Assembly: GCA_964451705.1 (NCBI GenBank)
Contig: CAYVIV010000024.1
Span: 1-14,987, forward strand
Source: CAYYFV01 sp964451705
GTDB lineage: Bacteria > Patescibacteriota > Gracilibacteria > UBA1369 > GCA-2718715
Reading direction: 5' to 3'
DNA length: 14,987 nt
Shown here: piece by piece, positions 1 through 6,666 of the stretch
Layout of the letters: each line of letters begins with the position of its first letter
Position numbering within the stretch: the first letter of the stretch is position 1
Position numbers and translations under genes: made by a program
Notes under the pieces: generated by a model
The model's database searches: none
What the model was told of the DNA's origin: nothing
What the model saw: the letters and a program-made list of their open reading frames with translations, nothing else

Positions 1-612
1 AATATTCTTGTGTTCTGAATTCGATACTACACCTAGGGTTGCATAACATTTTTTCTCTACTAGGCGTACTTCGCCAGATGGCATTTGAACTTGTGCTCTA
101 GGCCCATCTAAAGAAACCACTTTACCACAGGAGCCAGCAGATTTAGCGGTTTGCCCCCCTTTACCTGGTTTCAGCTCAATGTTATAAATGTTATAGCCTA
201 CTGGGATATTTTTTAGCATCATCCGGTTCCCAGTTTTTACTTTGGTTTTCTGTGCTGTGAGAATTTCATCTCCGACTTGAATATCTCCAGCTGCTAGGTG
301 ATATCGTTTGTCACCATCTGCATAGAAGACTAGGGTCAGGTATGCAGATCTGTTTGGATCGTATTCAATTGCATTCACTTTACCAGGTACTCCTAGTTTT
401 GCTACTCGGTTGAAGTCTACTAGTCTATACTTTCTTTTATGACCACCACCTCTGTGACGTACAGTCAGTTTACCCTGGTTGTTACGTCCACCACTGGACT
501 TTTTAGAAACAACTAGGCTTTTTTCTGGTTTAGTCTTAGTGATTTTCTCGAATGTATCTCGAGTCATATGTCTAAGACTGGGTGTTGTTGGTTTATAACT
601 TTTTAATGGCAT
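1..612 (-). CDS. rplB: 50S ribosomal protein L2, 5' part (cut by the window edge)
   Basis: L2 is a primary 23S rRNA-binding protein of the large subunit, needed for subunit association and the peptidyl-transferase centre. The first 204 codons are visible, against about 275 for the family. The protein begins MPLKSYKPTTPSLRHMT, has the conserved TVRHRGGGHKRKYR block at about residues 50-63 (OB-fold start), and has IPVGYNIYNIELKPGKGGQ at 136-154, matching the family's IPVG...N.E..PGKGGQ signature. The C-terminal part with the functional His of the HPHGGGEG loop lies outside the window. The ATG follows the rplW stop by one base (TAA-A-ATG), so translation is probably coupled to rplW. No Shine-Dalgarno sequence precedes it. 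It is the fifth gene of the S10 operon. Identification is certain; only the 3' end is missing. Confidence 0.97.
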   Translation of the reverse strand, partial: MPLKSYKPTTPSLRHMTRDTFEKITKTKPEKSLVVSKKSSGGRNNQGKLTVRHRGGGHKRKYRLVDFNRVAKLGVPGKVNAIEYDPNRSAYLTLVFYADGDKRYHLAAGDIQVGDEILTAQKTKVKTGNRMMLKNIPVGYNIYNIELKPGKGGQTAKSAGSCGKVVSLDGPRAQVQMPSGEVRLVEKKCYATLGVVSNSEHKNI

Positions 613-613
613 T

Positions 614-889
614 TTACTTGGTATTATTTATCTCTATTTTTTCGTTACCAACAAATGTAACAATTGCTTTTTTATATGGCTTTCGTTTTGTCATGACTTT
701 TTTGCCAAGGTTTCTTGTTTTTGCAGGAACTTTTATAAGATTCACAGATGCTACTTTTTTGCCATAGAGTTTTTGCATTGCTTGCTTGATAGCAATTTTA
801 GTAGCGTTCATTGGGACTTTAAAATGATAAGCACCTATGTGTGATTGTTGGTTACTTTTTTCTGTAACTATGTAGTCAAAGCTTAACAT
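614..889 (-). CDS. rplW: 50S ribosomal protein L23
   Basis: L23 binds 23S rRNA domain III next to the polypeptide exit tunnel and is the docking site for trigger factor and SRP. The product is 91 residues starting MLSFDYIVTEKS, within the usual 90-100 range. It carries the typical ..YHFKVPMNATKIAIKQAMQKLYG helix (roughly residues 21-43) and a basic loop KVPAKTRNLGKK followed by KRKPYKKAIVTF. I chose the ATG at 889, seven bases past the rplD stop. An in-frame TTG at 895 abuts that stop directly and would add only Met-Ile. The family usually begins close to its first 'I-TEKS' motif, which fits the ATG. There is no Shine-Dalgarno sequence, so reinitiation after rplD is the likely route. The gene is flanked tightly by rplD and rplB in the S10 operon. 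Confidence 0.95.
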   Translation of the reverse strand: MLSFDYIVTEKSNQQSHIGAYHFKVPMNATKIAIKQAMQKLYGKKVASVNLIKVPAKTRNLGKKVMTKRKPYKKAIVTFVGNEKIEINNTK

Positions 890-895
890 TATCAA

Positions 896-1522
896 TTAAT
901 TAGTGAATATTTCTTTAGTTTTCTCAACAGAGTCTCCCATAAAACATATAGACTTAAATTTAGATAAATCATGAATATTTAAGTATCCAGCTTGAATAAC
1001 TTTCACTTGAGCTATGTTTTTTGTAACTCTTTGGAAATCTGCATCCTTTTGACTAGTGACAAATAAACAATTCCTATCGACTGGGAGTTTTGCAAGTAGT
1101 TCTGCAAAATTTTTCGTTTTCAAGTCTTTATCTGCATAAGAGTCTAAGCCAAAGATTGCTTTTTCTCGAGCTTTTTGTGATAGAGCTGAGAACAATGCTT
1201 TTCTCCTCATTTTTTTAGGCATTTGAATCTCGAAATTGGATACATTGCGTGGTCCAAACACTATACCACCACCTGGCATGTTTGGACTTCTTGTAGAACC
1301 TTGTCTGGCTCTACCCGTTCCTTTTTGACGGAATGGTTTTCGTCCACCACCTCGTACCTCTCCTTTTGTCAAAGTATGAGCAATTGGTGATCTTGCATTT
1401 GAGAGTTGTCTAATTAGTGCTCTGTGTATGAGTCCTTCATTAAATTCAACTTCAAAAATCTCTTTGGGTAACGCTATTTCTTTAGCGACTTGTCCTTTCT
1501 GGTTATAAATATCTATTTTCAT
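896..1522 (-). CDS. rplD: 50S ribosomal protein L4
   Basis: L4 is an early 23S rRNA-binding assembly protein whose extended loop lines the exit tunnel. In many bacteria it also represses its own S10 operon. The product is 208 residues, close to the family norm (about 200-210). The tunnel loop is intact: SNARSPIAHTLTKGEVRGGG then RKPFRQKGTGRARQGS and a Gly-rich GGGIVFGPR (about residues 41-93). The globular C-terminal half includes KMRRKALFSALSQKA. The Lys/Arg pattern of the loop tip linked to macrolide resistance (KGTGRAR) is unaltered. The ATG lies two bases after the rplC stop (TAA-TT-ATG) with no Shine-Dalgarno sequence. Any autoregulation would most simply act on the structured rpsJ leader described separately; that is inference. 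Confidence 0.97.
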   Translation of the reverse strand: MKIDIYNQKGQVAKEIALPKEIFEVEFNEGLIHRALIRQLSNARSPIAHTLTKGEVRGGGRKPFRQKGTGRARQGSTRSPNMPGGGIVFGPRNVSNFEIQMPKKMRRKALFSALSQKAREKAIFGLDSYADKDLKTKNFAELLAKLPVDRNCLFVTSQKDADFQRVTKNIAQVKVIQAGYLNIHDLSKFKSICFMGDSVEKTKEIFTN

Positions 1523-1524
1523 AA

Positions 1525-2100
1525 TTACAGGCTTATAACGACTAAATTGTTTTTACTACCTGCAATTGGTCCTTTAATTCCAATTAAATTGCGGGCATGG
1601 TCTAGGTATGCAACAATAGCTTTTTTAGTGCTTCGTTGATTACCCATTCTTCCTGGTAATTTCTTACCCTTTAAGACTCGTCCTGGAGCTGCACAACCAC
1701 CAATAGAACCTGGTTCTCTATGGTGTCTTGAACCATGAGTTTTGGGTCCTTGGGAGAAGTTGTGACGCTTGACTACACCTTGAAAACCTTTACCTTTAGA
1801 GGTAGCAGTAACGATAACCCTAGCATCTGCTGTAAGCAGCTGAGTGTTAAGCTCTTGCCCTACTTGGTACTCATCTATGTTTTCGAGTCGAAACTCCTTT
1901 AAATGACGAAATTTCTTTGTCTTGAGTGGTTTTTTAAGTTCTTCATAACCTACCACAATGGCATTATGGCCATCGTTTGATTCGGTTTTGATTTGAACTA
2001 TTTTATTCGGTAGACATTCCACGACTGTCAATGGGATTGCTTTTCCATTTTCATCGAAAATTCGTGTCATACCTATTTTTTTACCGACTAAACCGGCCAT
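1525..2100 (-). CDS. rplC: 50S ribosomal protein L3
   Basis: L3 initiates 50S assembly and reaches the peptidyl-transferase centre through a long loop. The product is 191 residues, slightly shorter than the E. coli protein (209). It begins MAGLVGKKIGMTRIFDENG, the hallmark L3 N-terminus. It has TSKGKGFQGVVKRHNF at about 101-116 and the loop HGSRHHREPGSIGGCAAPGR followed by VLKGKKLPGRMG at about 123-154. The Gln that PrmB methylates in gammaproteobacterial L3 (GSIGQNQTPG) is Ala here, as in many other phyla. A gap of 100 bases separates it from rpsJ, the longest spacing inside this operon, and it holds a possible weak promoter. No Shine-Dalgarno sequence lies before the ATG. Identification is certain. 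Confidence 0.97.
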   Translation of the reverse strand: MAGLVGKKIGMTRIFDENGKAIPLTVVECLPNKIVQIKTESNDGHNAIVVGYEELKKPLKTKKFRHLKEFRLENIDEYQVGQELNTQLLTADARVIVTATSKGKGFQGVVKRHNFSQGPKTHGSRHHREPGSIGGCAAPGRVLKGKKLPGRMGNQRSTKKAIVAYLDHARNLIGIKGPIAGSKNNLVVISL

Positions 2101-2154
2101 AATTCAGAGGTTTAAATAATAATACCCTTCACTTAACTTGAATTTAGTAGTCAA

Positions 2155-2183
2155 ACCTTAATGTGTTTTAAGTTACTTGTCAA
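2155..2183 (-). promoter_or_regulatory. Possible weak internal promoter ahead of rplC
   Basis: In the 100-base rpsJ-rplC gap the minus strand carries a perfect -35 TTGACA (2183-2178). Exactly 17 bases later comes TAAGGT (2160-2155), which matches the -10 consensus at only three of six positions. The sequence downstream is AT-rich. It could give extra rplC-rplD-rplW-rplB transcript, but a perfect -35 alone in AT-rich DNA can be chance. There is no intrinsic terminator in the gap, so read-through from rpsJ is expected in any case. Confidence 0.25.
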
Positions 2184-2200
2184 CACTTTTAGTGGGTCCA

Positions 2201-2533
2201 CTACTTAGTTTTTTGATCAAACATCATTTTGATCTCAATATCAACACCAGCAGGCACTGTAAGTCCCTGTAGTGAGTCGATAGTTTGGTTTGTTGTTTCG
2301 TTAAGATCTATTAAACGAGCATGTGTTCGCATTTCGAATTGTTCTCGTGAATCTTTGTTAACGAATGTAGATCTAAGTACAGTGTACTTTTTGATCTTAG
2401 TTGGTAGGGGAATTGGCCCTGCTACCATAGCTCCTGTGTCGATGGCAGTTTGAATGATTTTTCTTACTACTTCATCCAGGATTTTGTGATCGTAAGCTTT
2501 TACTTTAATACGAATCTTTTGTTTACTCGCCAT
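2201..2533 (-). CDS. rpsJ: 30S ribosomal protein S10
   Basis: S10 sits in the head of the small subunit and, as NusE with NusB, also joins antitermination complexes; in other bacteria it bridges NusG and the ribosome. The product is 110 residues against the usual 102-105, the excess being a short polar C-terminal tail (FDQKTK). Core motifs are present: KIRIKVKAYDHK at the N-terminus, TGAMVAGPIPLPT at about residues 33-45, FVNKDSREQFEMRTHARLID at about 57-76, and a final PAGVDIEIKM strand. It is the first gene of the S10 operon and has its own promoter and a roughly 125-base structured leader. It is the only gene here ending in TAG; the others use TAA. No Shine-Dalgarno sequence precedes the ATG. 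Identification is certain. Confidence 0.97.
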   Translation of the reverse strand: MASKQKIRIKVKAYDHKILDEVVRKIIQTAIDTGAMVAGPIPLPTKIKKYTVLRSTFVNKDSREQFEMRTHARLIDLNETTNQTIDSLQGLTVPAGVDIEIKMMFDQKTK

Positions 2534-2659
2534 TTGTATATGATTAAATTACCGAGTTAACTCGGCTTAGATTGTAGACATTGTGATTGCAATGTTACGA
2601 ATTCGTTCCCGAGTTTTGCAGACTATGCTGCGACTAAAAAATAAAAACATTTATTAGTT
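2534..2659 (-). promoter_or_regulatory. Structured 5' leader of the S10 operon (candidate autoregulatory RNA)
   Basis: The predicted transcript start is near 2659, giving a leader of about 125 bases with no ORF of note. On the transcribed strand, AACTCGG (2615-2609) can pair with CCGAGTT (2565-2559). The 43 bases between contain two smaller hairpins: ACG-AATT-CGT (2606-2597) and ACATTG/CAATGT (2595-2578). This gives a three-way-junction-like fold. The same CCGAGTT can instead pair with AACTCGG at 2558-2552, forming the palindrome CCGAGTTAACTCGG about 19 bases before the ATG. A further GCAG/CTGC hairpin lies upstream, near 2631-2618. S10 operon leaders in several phyla bind L4 for feedback control; whether this one does is inference. 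It does not obviously match the E. coli leader. Confidence 0.45.
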
Positions 2660-2665
2660 GCAATA

Positions 2666-2694
2666 TTTATATATTTTTCTGTAGTGCTTGTCAA
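2666..2694 (-). promoter_or_regulatory. Promoter of the S10 operon
   Basis: The minus strand shows a perfect -35 TTGACA (2694-2689), a 17-base spacer and a -10 TATAAA (2671-2666), five of six matches to the sigma-70-type consensus. The -35 starts one base after the T7 tract of the tuf terminator, so termination and re-initiation are packed back to back. The expected start is near 2659. Confidence 0.8.
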
Positions 2695-2695
2695 T

Positions 2696-2725
2696 AAAAA
2701 AACCCGCAAATTGCTTGCGGGTTTT
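2696..2725 (-). terminator. Intrinsic terminator after tuf
   Basis: On the minus strand an 11-bp stem with GC-rich core CCCGCAA/TTGCGGG (whole stem 2725-2699, loop of five bases) runs directly into seven T residues (2702-2696). It begins 35 bases after the tuf stop codon. It should end the tuf transcript just before the S10-operon promoter. Confidence 0.9.
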
Positions 2726-2760
2726 GAGTTTGGTTTTGTATTAGCTTCAAAGCCTTTGCT

Positions 2761-3951
2761 TTAAGCGATAACTTTAGCTACTACACCAGCACCAACTGTT
2801 CTACCACCTTCACGGATAGCAAAACGCATACCTTCGTTCATAGCAATAGATGATCCTAGTTCGACAACCATTTTAATGTTATCACCAGGCATTACCATTT
2901 CTACGCCTTCCGGAAGAGTAACTGAACCAGTTACGTCTGTTGTACGCATGTAGAATTGAGGTTTATAACCTTTGAAGAATGGAGTATGTCTACCACCTTC
3001 GTCTTTAGATAAGATATATACTTCTGCCTCGAACTTAGTGTGAGGAGTAATTGAGCCTGGAGCTGCAATTACTTGTCCACGTTCGATATCAGTTCTTTCA
3101 ATACCACGCAGTAGTAATCCTACATTGTCACCAGCTTGACCTTGGTCAAGTAGTTTTCTAAACATTTCGACACCAGTTACAACTACTTTTCTAGTTTCTC
3201 TGATACCAACAATTTCAACTTCTTCGTTTACTTTCACGATACCTTGTTCGATTTTACCAGTAGATACTGTACCACGACCTTTAATAGAGAATACATCTTC
3301 GACAGGCATTAGGAATGGTTTGTCTAGTTCTCTTTTAGGTTGAGGAATGTATGAATCAAGTGTTTTTAGAAGTTCTAGAACAGGAGCAGCATCTGGACCT
3401 GTTGGGTTTTCTAGAGCTTTAAGAGCAGAACCTTTGAGAATTGGAGTGTCGTCTCCTGGGAATTCATACTTGTTTAGAAGGTCACGAATTTCCATTTCTG
3501 AAAGTTCAGCAATTTCTGGGTCTGCAATATCCATTTTGTTCATGAATACAACAATATATGGAACATTTACTTGGCGAGCAAGTAGGATATGTTCTCTAGT
3601 CTGTGGCATTGGCCCATCTGCAGCAGAAACAACAAGGATAGCACCGTCCATTTGAGCAGCACCAGTGATCATGTTTTTAACATAATCGGCATGCCCAGGA
3701 CAATCTACGTGAGCGTAGTGTCTTTCATCTGTTTCATACTCCTGGTGAGATGTGGCAATTGTAATACCTCTTTCTTTTTCTTCTGGGGCATTGTCAATTT
3801 GGTCAAAGGCTACAGCCTTGTTACCACCACCAGAAAAGTTTGCTGCTGCTACAGCTGTTAGAGCTGCAGACAGAGTGGTTTTACCGTGGTCTACGTGTCC
3901 AATAGTACCTACATTTACATGTGGTTTTGAACGATCAAATACAGCATTCAT
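2761..3951 (-). CDS. tuf: Translation elongation factor Tu
   Basis: EF-Tu is the GTPase that delivers aminoacyl-tRNA to the ribosomal A site. The product is 396 residues, the normal length. The G domain shows GHVDHGKTT (P-loop, residues 18-26), switch I RGITIATSH (61-69), DCPGH (83-87, with catalytic His87) and NKMD (138-141, where NKCD is more usual). Domains II and III follow, with the conserved ending EGMRFAIREGGRTVGAGVVAKVIA. The N-terminus MNAVFDRSKPHVNVGT is short and ordinary. Unlike the classical str operon, tuf is cut off from fusA by a terminator and has its own promoter and its own terminator, so it appears to be monocistronic. That would allow EF-Tu to be made in excess of EF-G. 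The leader is about 40 bases and has no Shine-Dalgarno sequence. Only one tuf copy is visible. Confidence 0.98.
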   Translation of the reverse strand: MNAVFDRSKPHVNVGTIGHVDHGKTTLSAALTAVAAANFSGGGNKAVAFDQIDNAPEEKERGITIATSHQEYETDERHYAHVDCPGHADYVKNMITGAAQMDGAILVVSAADGPMPQTREHILLARQVNVPYIVVFMNKMDIADPEIAELSEMEIRDLLNKYEFPGDDTPILKGSALKALENPTGPDAAPVLELLKTLDSYIPQPKRELDKPFLMPVEDVFSIKGRGTVSTGKIEQGIVKVNEEVEIVGIRETRKVVVTGVEMFRKLLDQGQAGDNVGLLLRGIERTDIERGQVIAAPGSITPHTKFEAEVYILSKDEGGRHTPFFKGYKPQFYMRTTDVTGSVTLPEGVEMVMPGDNIKMVVELGSSIAMNEGMRFAIREGGRTVGAGVVAKVIA

Positions 3952-3997
3952 GTATTATTGGTTAATTATATTTATAAATAAGTATATAAGCGAGTTG

Positions 3998-4026
3998 ATT
4001 TTAGCGAATCTATCGATATTTGGCAA
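3998..4026 (-). promoter_or_regulatory. Promoter of tuf
   Basis: The minus strand has a -35 TTGCCA (4026-4021), a 17-base spacer and a -10 TAAAAT (4003-3998), each five of six to consensus. An A6 tract followed by CCC lies directly upstream (4035-4027), resembling a proximal UP element. The expected start is near 3991, giving a leader of about 40 bases. Confidence 0.8.
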
Positions 4027-4058
4027 GGGTTTTTTCTTGAATAATTTTATGAATCAGC

Positions 4059-4087
4059 AAAAAAACCCAGGTTAACCTGAGTTTTTT
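4059..4087 (-). terminator. Intrinsic terminator after fusA
   Basis: On the minus strand, AAAAAACTCAGG - TTAA - CCTGGGTTTTTT (4087-4060) forms a 12-bp stem including one T-G wobble, with seven T residues at its 3' side (4065-4059). The wobble is a C-A mismatch when read on the plus strand, so the signal works better for the minus-strand transcript. It begins 26 bases after the fusA stop and should close the rpoB-to-fusA unit. Confidence 0.85.
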
Positions 4088-4113
4088 AAGTGTTGCTTAT
4101 AAGTTATGTGTTC

Positions 4114-6180
4114 TTACTGTCTTGCAGCAGCTACGTCTTCGGCTACATTAGATGGAGCTTTTTCATAGTGATCAAACTGCATAGAAGAACTTGCGCGCCC
4201 TTGAGTCAAAGATCTTAGCTGGGTTGTATAACCAAACATTTCTGCTAGAGGTACAAAGGCTTTAATAACTTTTGCAGTTCCTCTATCCATAGACTCTCTA
4301 ATCTGTCCTCGTTTAGAAGATATGTTACCCATAACATCGCCAAAGTATTCTTCTGGAGTAACAATCTCAACGTCCATAATTGGTTCTAATAGGGCTGGGT
4401 TAGCTTGTTTTGCAGCATTTCTAAATGCTACTGAAGCACAGGCTTCAAAGGAATAAGTTGAAGAATCAACATCATGGTATGAGCCATCGGTTAACTCTAC
4501 TTTTATATCTACCATTGGGTAGCCTGCGATAACTCCACGCATCATTGCGCTTTGAACGCCTTTATCAACAGAAGGAATATATTCTTTTGGAATACGTCCA
4601 CCGACTACAGAGTTTACAAATTTATAACCTTCTCCTGGTTCTTGTGGAGTAATAGTCATCAAGACATGTGCGAATTGACCTCGCCCACCAGTTTGTTTTA
4701 CAAATTTCTCCTCTATATCTATGGTTTTTTGTAAGGTCTCTCTGTAGGCTACTTGTGGAGCACCAGTGTTAGCCTCGACTTTGAATTCTCTTTTGAGACG
4801 GTCTATAATGATCTCTAGGTGTAGTTCACCCATACCAGAAATAATTGTTTGACCTGTTTCCTCATCTGTTTTAACGTTAAACGAAGGGTCTTCTTCTGCT
4901 AGTTTAGAAAGTGCTAGCCCCATTTTTTCTTGATCAGCCTTGGTTTTAGGTTCAACGGCAATCGAAATTACTGGAATAGGGAAGTCAATTGATTCAAGTA
5001 AGATTGGATTCTTCTCATCACATAGAGTGTCACCAGACTTAGTGTTTTTTAAACCAATTAAGGCTGCAATGTCTCCAGCTCTAATTTCGTCGATTTCTTT
5101 TCGTGTGTTTGAGTGCATTTGTACAATACGTCCAATCCTTTCTCTTTGGCCACTAACAGGGTTAAAAACATAAGAGCCTGATTTCATAACACCAGAGTAA
5201 ATTCTGATAAATGATAACCTGCCAACATATGGATCTGTGGCTACCTTGAAGACTAGCCCAGAAAGAGCAGCTTCTGAATTAAGTTCACGTGTTTCTTCCT
5301 CTTCGCTATCTGGTTTTGTACCAGTAACAACTTTAATGTCGTCTGGAGATGGTAGGAATGCAGTAACAGCATCTAGAACTTTTTGGACACCTTTGTTTTG
5401 CAGTGCAGTACCACATAAAACTGGATAAATTTCATTTTTTATAGTTGCGGCTCTGAGTGCAGTAGTTAACTCCTCAGCTGTGATTTCTTCTCCTGAGAAG
5501 AATTTCTCCATTAGAGCATCATCTGTTTCTGCTGCTTTTTCAATTAATATAGCGCGATATTCCTCCACTTTATCAGCCATATCTGCTGGAATTTCTATTT
5601 CTTTAACAATTTCACCCATTTTACCTTCGTAGTTGTAAGCCTTGAGTTCGATCAGGTCTATTTGTCCAGTGAAATCCTTTTCTGCGCCTATAGGCAGTTG
5701 AACGGCTACCGCATTTTTTGTGAGTCGTGAGTGAATTGACTCAAGTGACATATAGAAGTCGGCACCTGTTTTGTCCATTTTATTCACGAAGGCAATTCTA
5801 GGAACTTCGTACTTGTCAGCTTGACGCCAGACTGTTTCTGATTGAGGTTCGACACCTTGTGAACCATCAAATACAGCAACACCACCATCGAGTACGCGCA
5901 GTGAACGCTCTACTTCTACAGTAAAGTCAACGTGACCTGGGGTGTCGATAATGTTGATTTTAGTATCACCCCAAAAACAAGTGGTTGCAGCAGAGGTGAT
6001 AGTAATTCCACGTTCTCTTTCTTGATCCATCCAGTCCATAACGGCTTCTCCATCGTGAACCTCTCCAATTGCGTGAGAAACTCCGGTATAGAATAAAATT
6101 CGTTCTGTAGTAGTTGTTTTACCGGCATCAATATGAGCAATAATACCGATATTTCTTAAATTTGATAACTGGTCAGTCAT
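4114..6180 (-). CDS. fusA: Translation elongation factor G
   Basis: EF-G is the GTPase that drives tRNA-mRNA translocation and, with RRF, ribosome recycling. The product is 688 residues, typical of the family (690-700). The G domain has AHIDAGKTTTTERIL from residue 15, the switch I motif QERERGITITSAATT (53-67), DTPGH (79-83, catalytic His83) and NKMD (133-136). Domain II and domain III (GMGELHLEIIIDRLKREF) follow. Domain IV carries GGRIPKEYIPSVDKG and SYHDVDSS. Domain V ends SSMQFDHYEKAPSNVAEDV, close to the usual C-terminal signature. This is a complete canonical EF-G rather than an FusB-type or ribosome-protection paralogue. It lies 21 bases after rpsG, is the last gene of the RNA polymerase-str unit, and is followed by an intrinsic terminator. 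No Shine-Dalgarno sequence is seen. Confidence 0.98.
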   Translation of the reverse strand: MTDQLSNLRNIGIIAHIDAGKTTTTERILFYTGVSHAIGEVHDGEAVMDWMDQERERGITITSAATTCFWGDTKINIIDTPGHVDFTVEVERSLRVLDGGVAVFDGSQGVEPQSETVWRQADKYEVPRIAFVNKMDKTGADFYMSLESIHSRLTKNAVAVQLPIGAEKDFTGQIDLIELKAYNYEGKMGEIVKEIEIPADMADKVEEYRAILIEKAAETDDALMEKFFSGEEITAEELTTALRAATIKNEIYPVLCGTALQNKGVQKVLDAVTAFLPSPDDIKVVTGTKPDSEEEETRELNSEAALSGLVFKVATDPYVGRLSFIRIYSGVMKSGSYVFNPVSGQRERIGRIVQMHSNTRKEIDEIRAGDIAALIGLKNTKSGDTLCDEKNPILLESIDFPIPVISIAVEPKTKADQEKMGLALSKLAEEDPSFNVKTDEETGQTIISGMGELHLEIIIDRLKREFKVEANTGAPQVAYRETLQKTIDIEEKFVKQTGGRGQFAHVLMTITPQEPGEGYKFVNSVVGGRIPKEYIPSVDKGVQSAMMRGVIAGYPMVDIKVELTDGSYHDVDSSTYSFEACASVAFRNAAKQANPALLEPIMDVEIVTPEEYFGDVMGNISSKRGQIRESMDRGTAKVIKAFVPLAEMFGYTTQLRSLTQGRASSSMQFDHYEKAPSNVAEDVAAARQ

Positions 6181-6201
6181 TTTAGTTTGAATGTTAGCGT
6201 A

Positions 6202-6657
6202 TTAGTATTTGGCGAAGTGAGCAAAAGCTTTATTTGCTTGAGCCATTCTGTGACTATCTTCCTTCTTCTTAATAGCAGCCCCTTCGTTATTGGAGGCTTG
6301 AATAATTTCATTTGCTAAGCAAGAAGCAAAATTAGTACCTTTTTTAGATCTCGCTGCTGCAAGTAACCACCTAGATGCAAGTTGAAATTGTCTTTTGGGT
6401 TTAACCTCTCTTGGTATTTGGTAGACAGAGCCCCCAATTCTTTTTGGACGAACTTCTAGAGATGGCTTAATATTTTCTAAAGCCGTATCGAAGACCTCTC
6501 TTGGTTTTTCTTTAGTTTTCTTTTGAATAATATCAAAAGTATCTTTGAATAGTTTTCTGGCTACTGTTTTTTTGCCATCCTTCATTATAAAGTTAATGAA
6601 CTTTTCGATGACCTCGTTGTTGCCATTAGCAACAAAATTAACTACTTGTTTTGTCAT
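6202..6657 (-). CDS. rpsG: 30S ribosomal protein S7 (short N-terminus)
   Basis: S7 nucleates assembly of the 30S head and contacts the E-site tRNA and the mRNA exit. The product is 151 residues. The core is clear: FINFIMKDGKKTVA at about 20-33, ALENIKPSLEVRPKRIGGSVYQIPREVKP at about 59-87, and KKKEDSHRMAQANKAFAHF near the end. The usual basic N-terminal arm (PRRR.. or PRKGP.., then LPDP) is absent: the protein starts MTKQVVNFVANGNN with a single Lys. The C-terminus is AKY instead of the common YRW. The start is fixed because an in-frame TAA sits only three bases upstream of the ATG and the rpsL stop is nine bases away. In other bacteria S7 is the translational repressor of the str operon; no obvious S7-binding hairpin is seen in the nine-base rpsL-rpsG gap. 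Confidence 0.95.
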   Translation of the reverse strand: MTKQVVNFVANGNNEVIEKFINFIMKDGKKTVARKLFKDTFDIIQKKTKEKPREVFDTALENIKPSLEVRPKRIGGSVYQIPREVKPKRQFQLASRWLLAAARSKKGTNFASCLANEIIQASNNEGAAIKKKEDSHRMAQANKAFAHFAKY

Positions 6658-6666
6658 ATCTTATAA

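Noticed and set aside
890..895. TTG start for rplW directly after the rplD stop
   Set aside because: It adds only Met-Ile before an ATG that fits the family start; I kept the ATG at 889, though the TTG cannot be excluded.
2172..2206. Possible terminator after rpsJ from AGTGG/CCACT and CACT/AGTG repeats
   Set aside because: The stems are only four base pairs and no T tract follows on the minus strand; the operon very likely continues into rplC.
4114..6180. Ribosome-protection (Tet(M)-like) or other EF-G paralogue in place of fusA
   Set aside because: Length, switch motifs, domain IV tip and C-terminal signature all match canonical EF-G, and the gene sits after rpsG.
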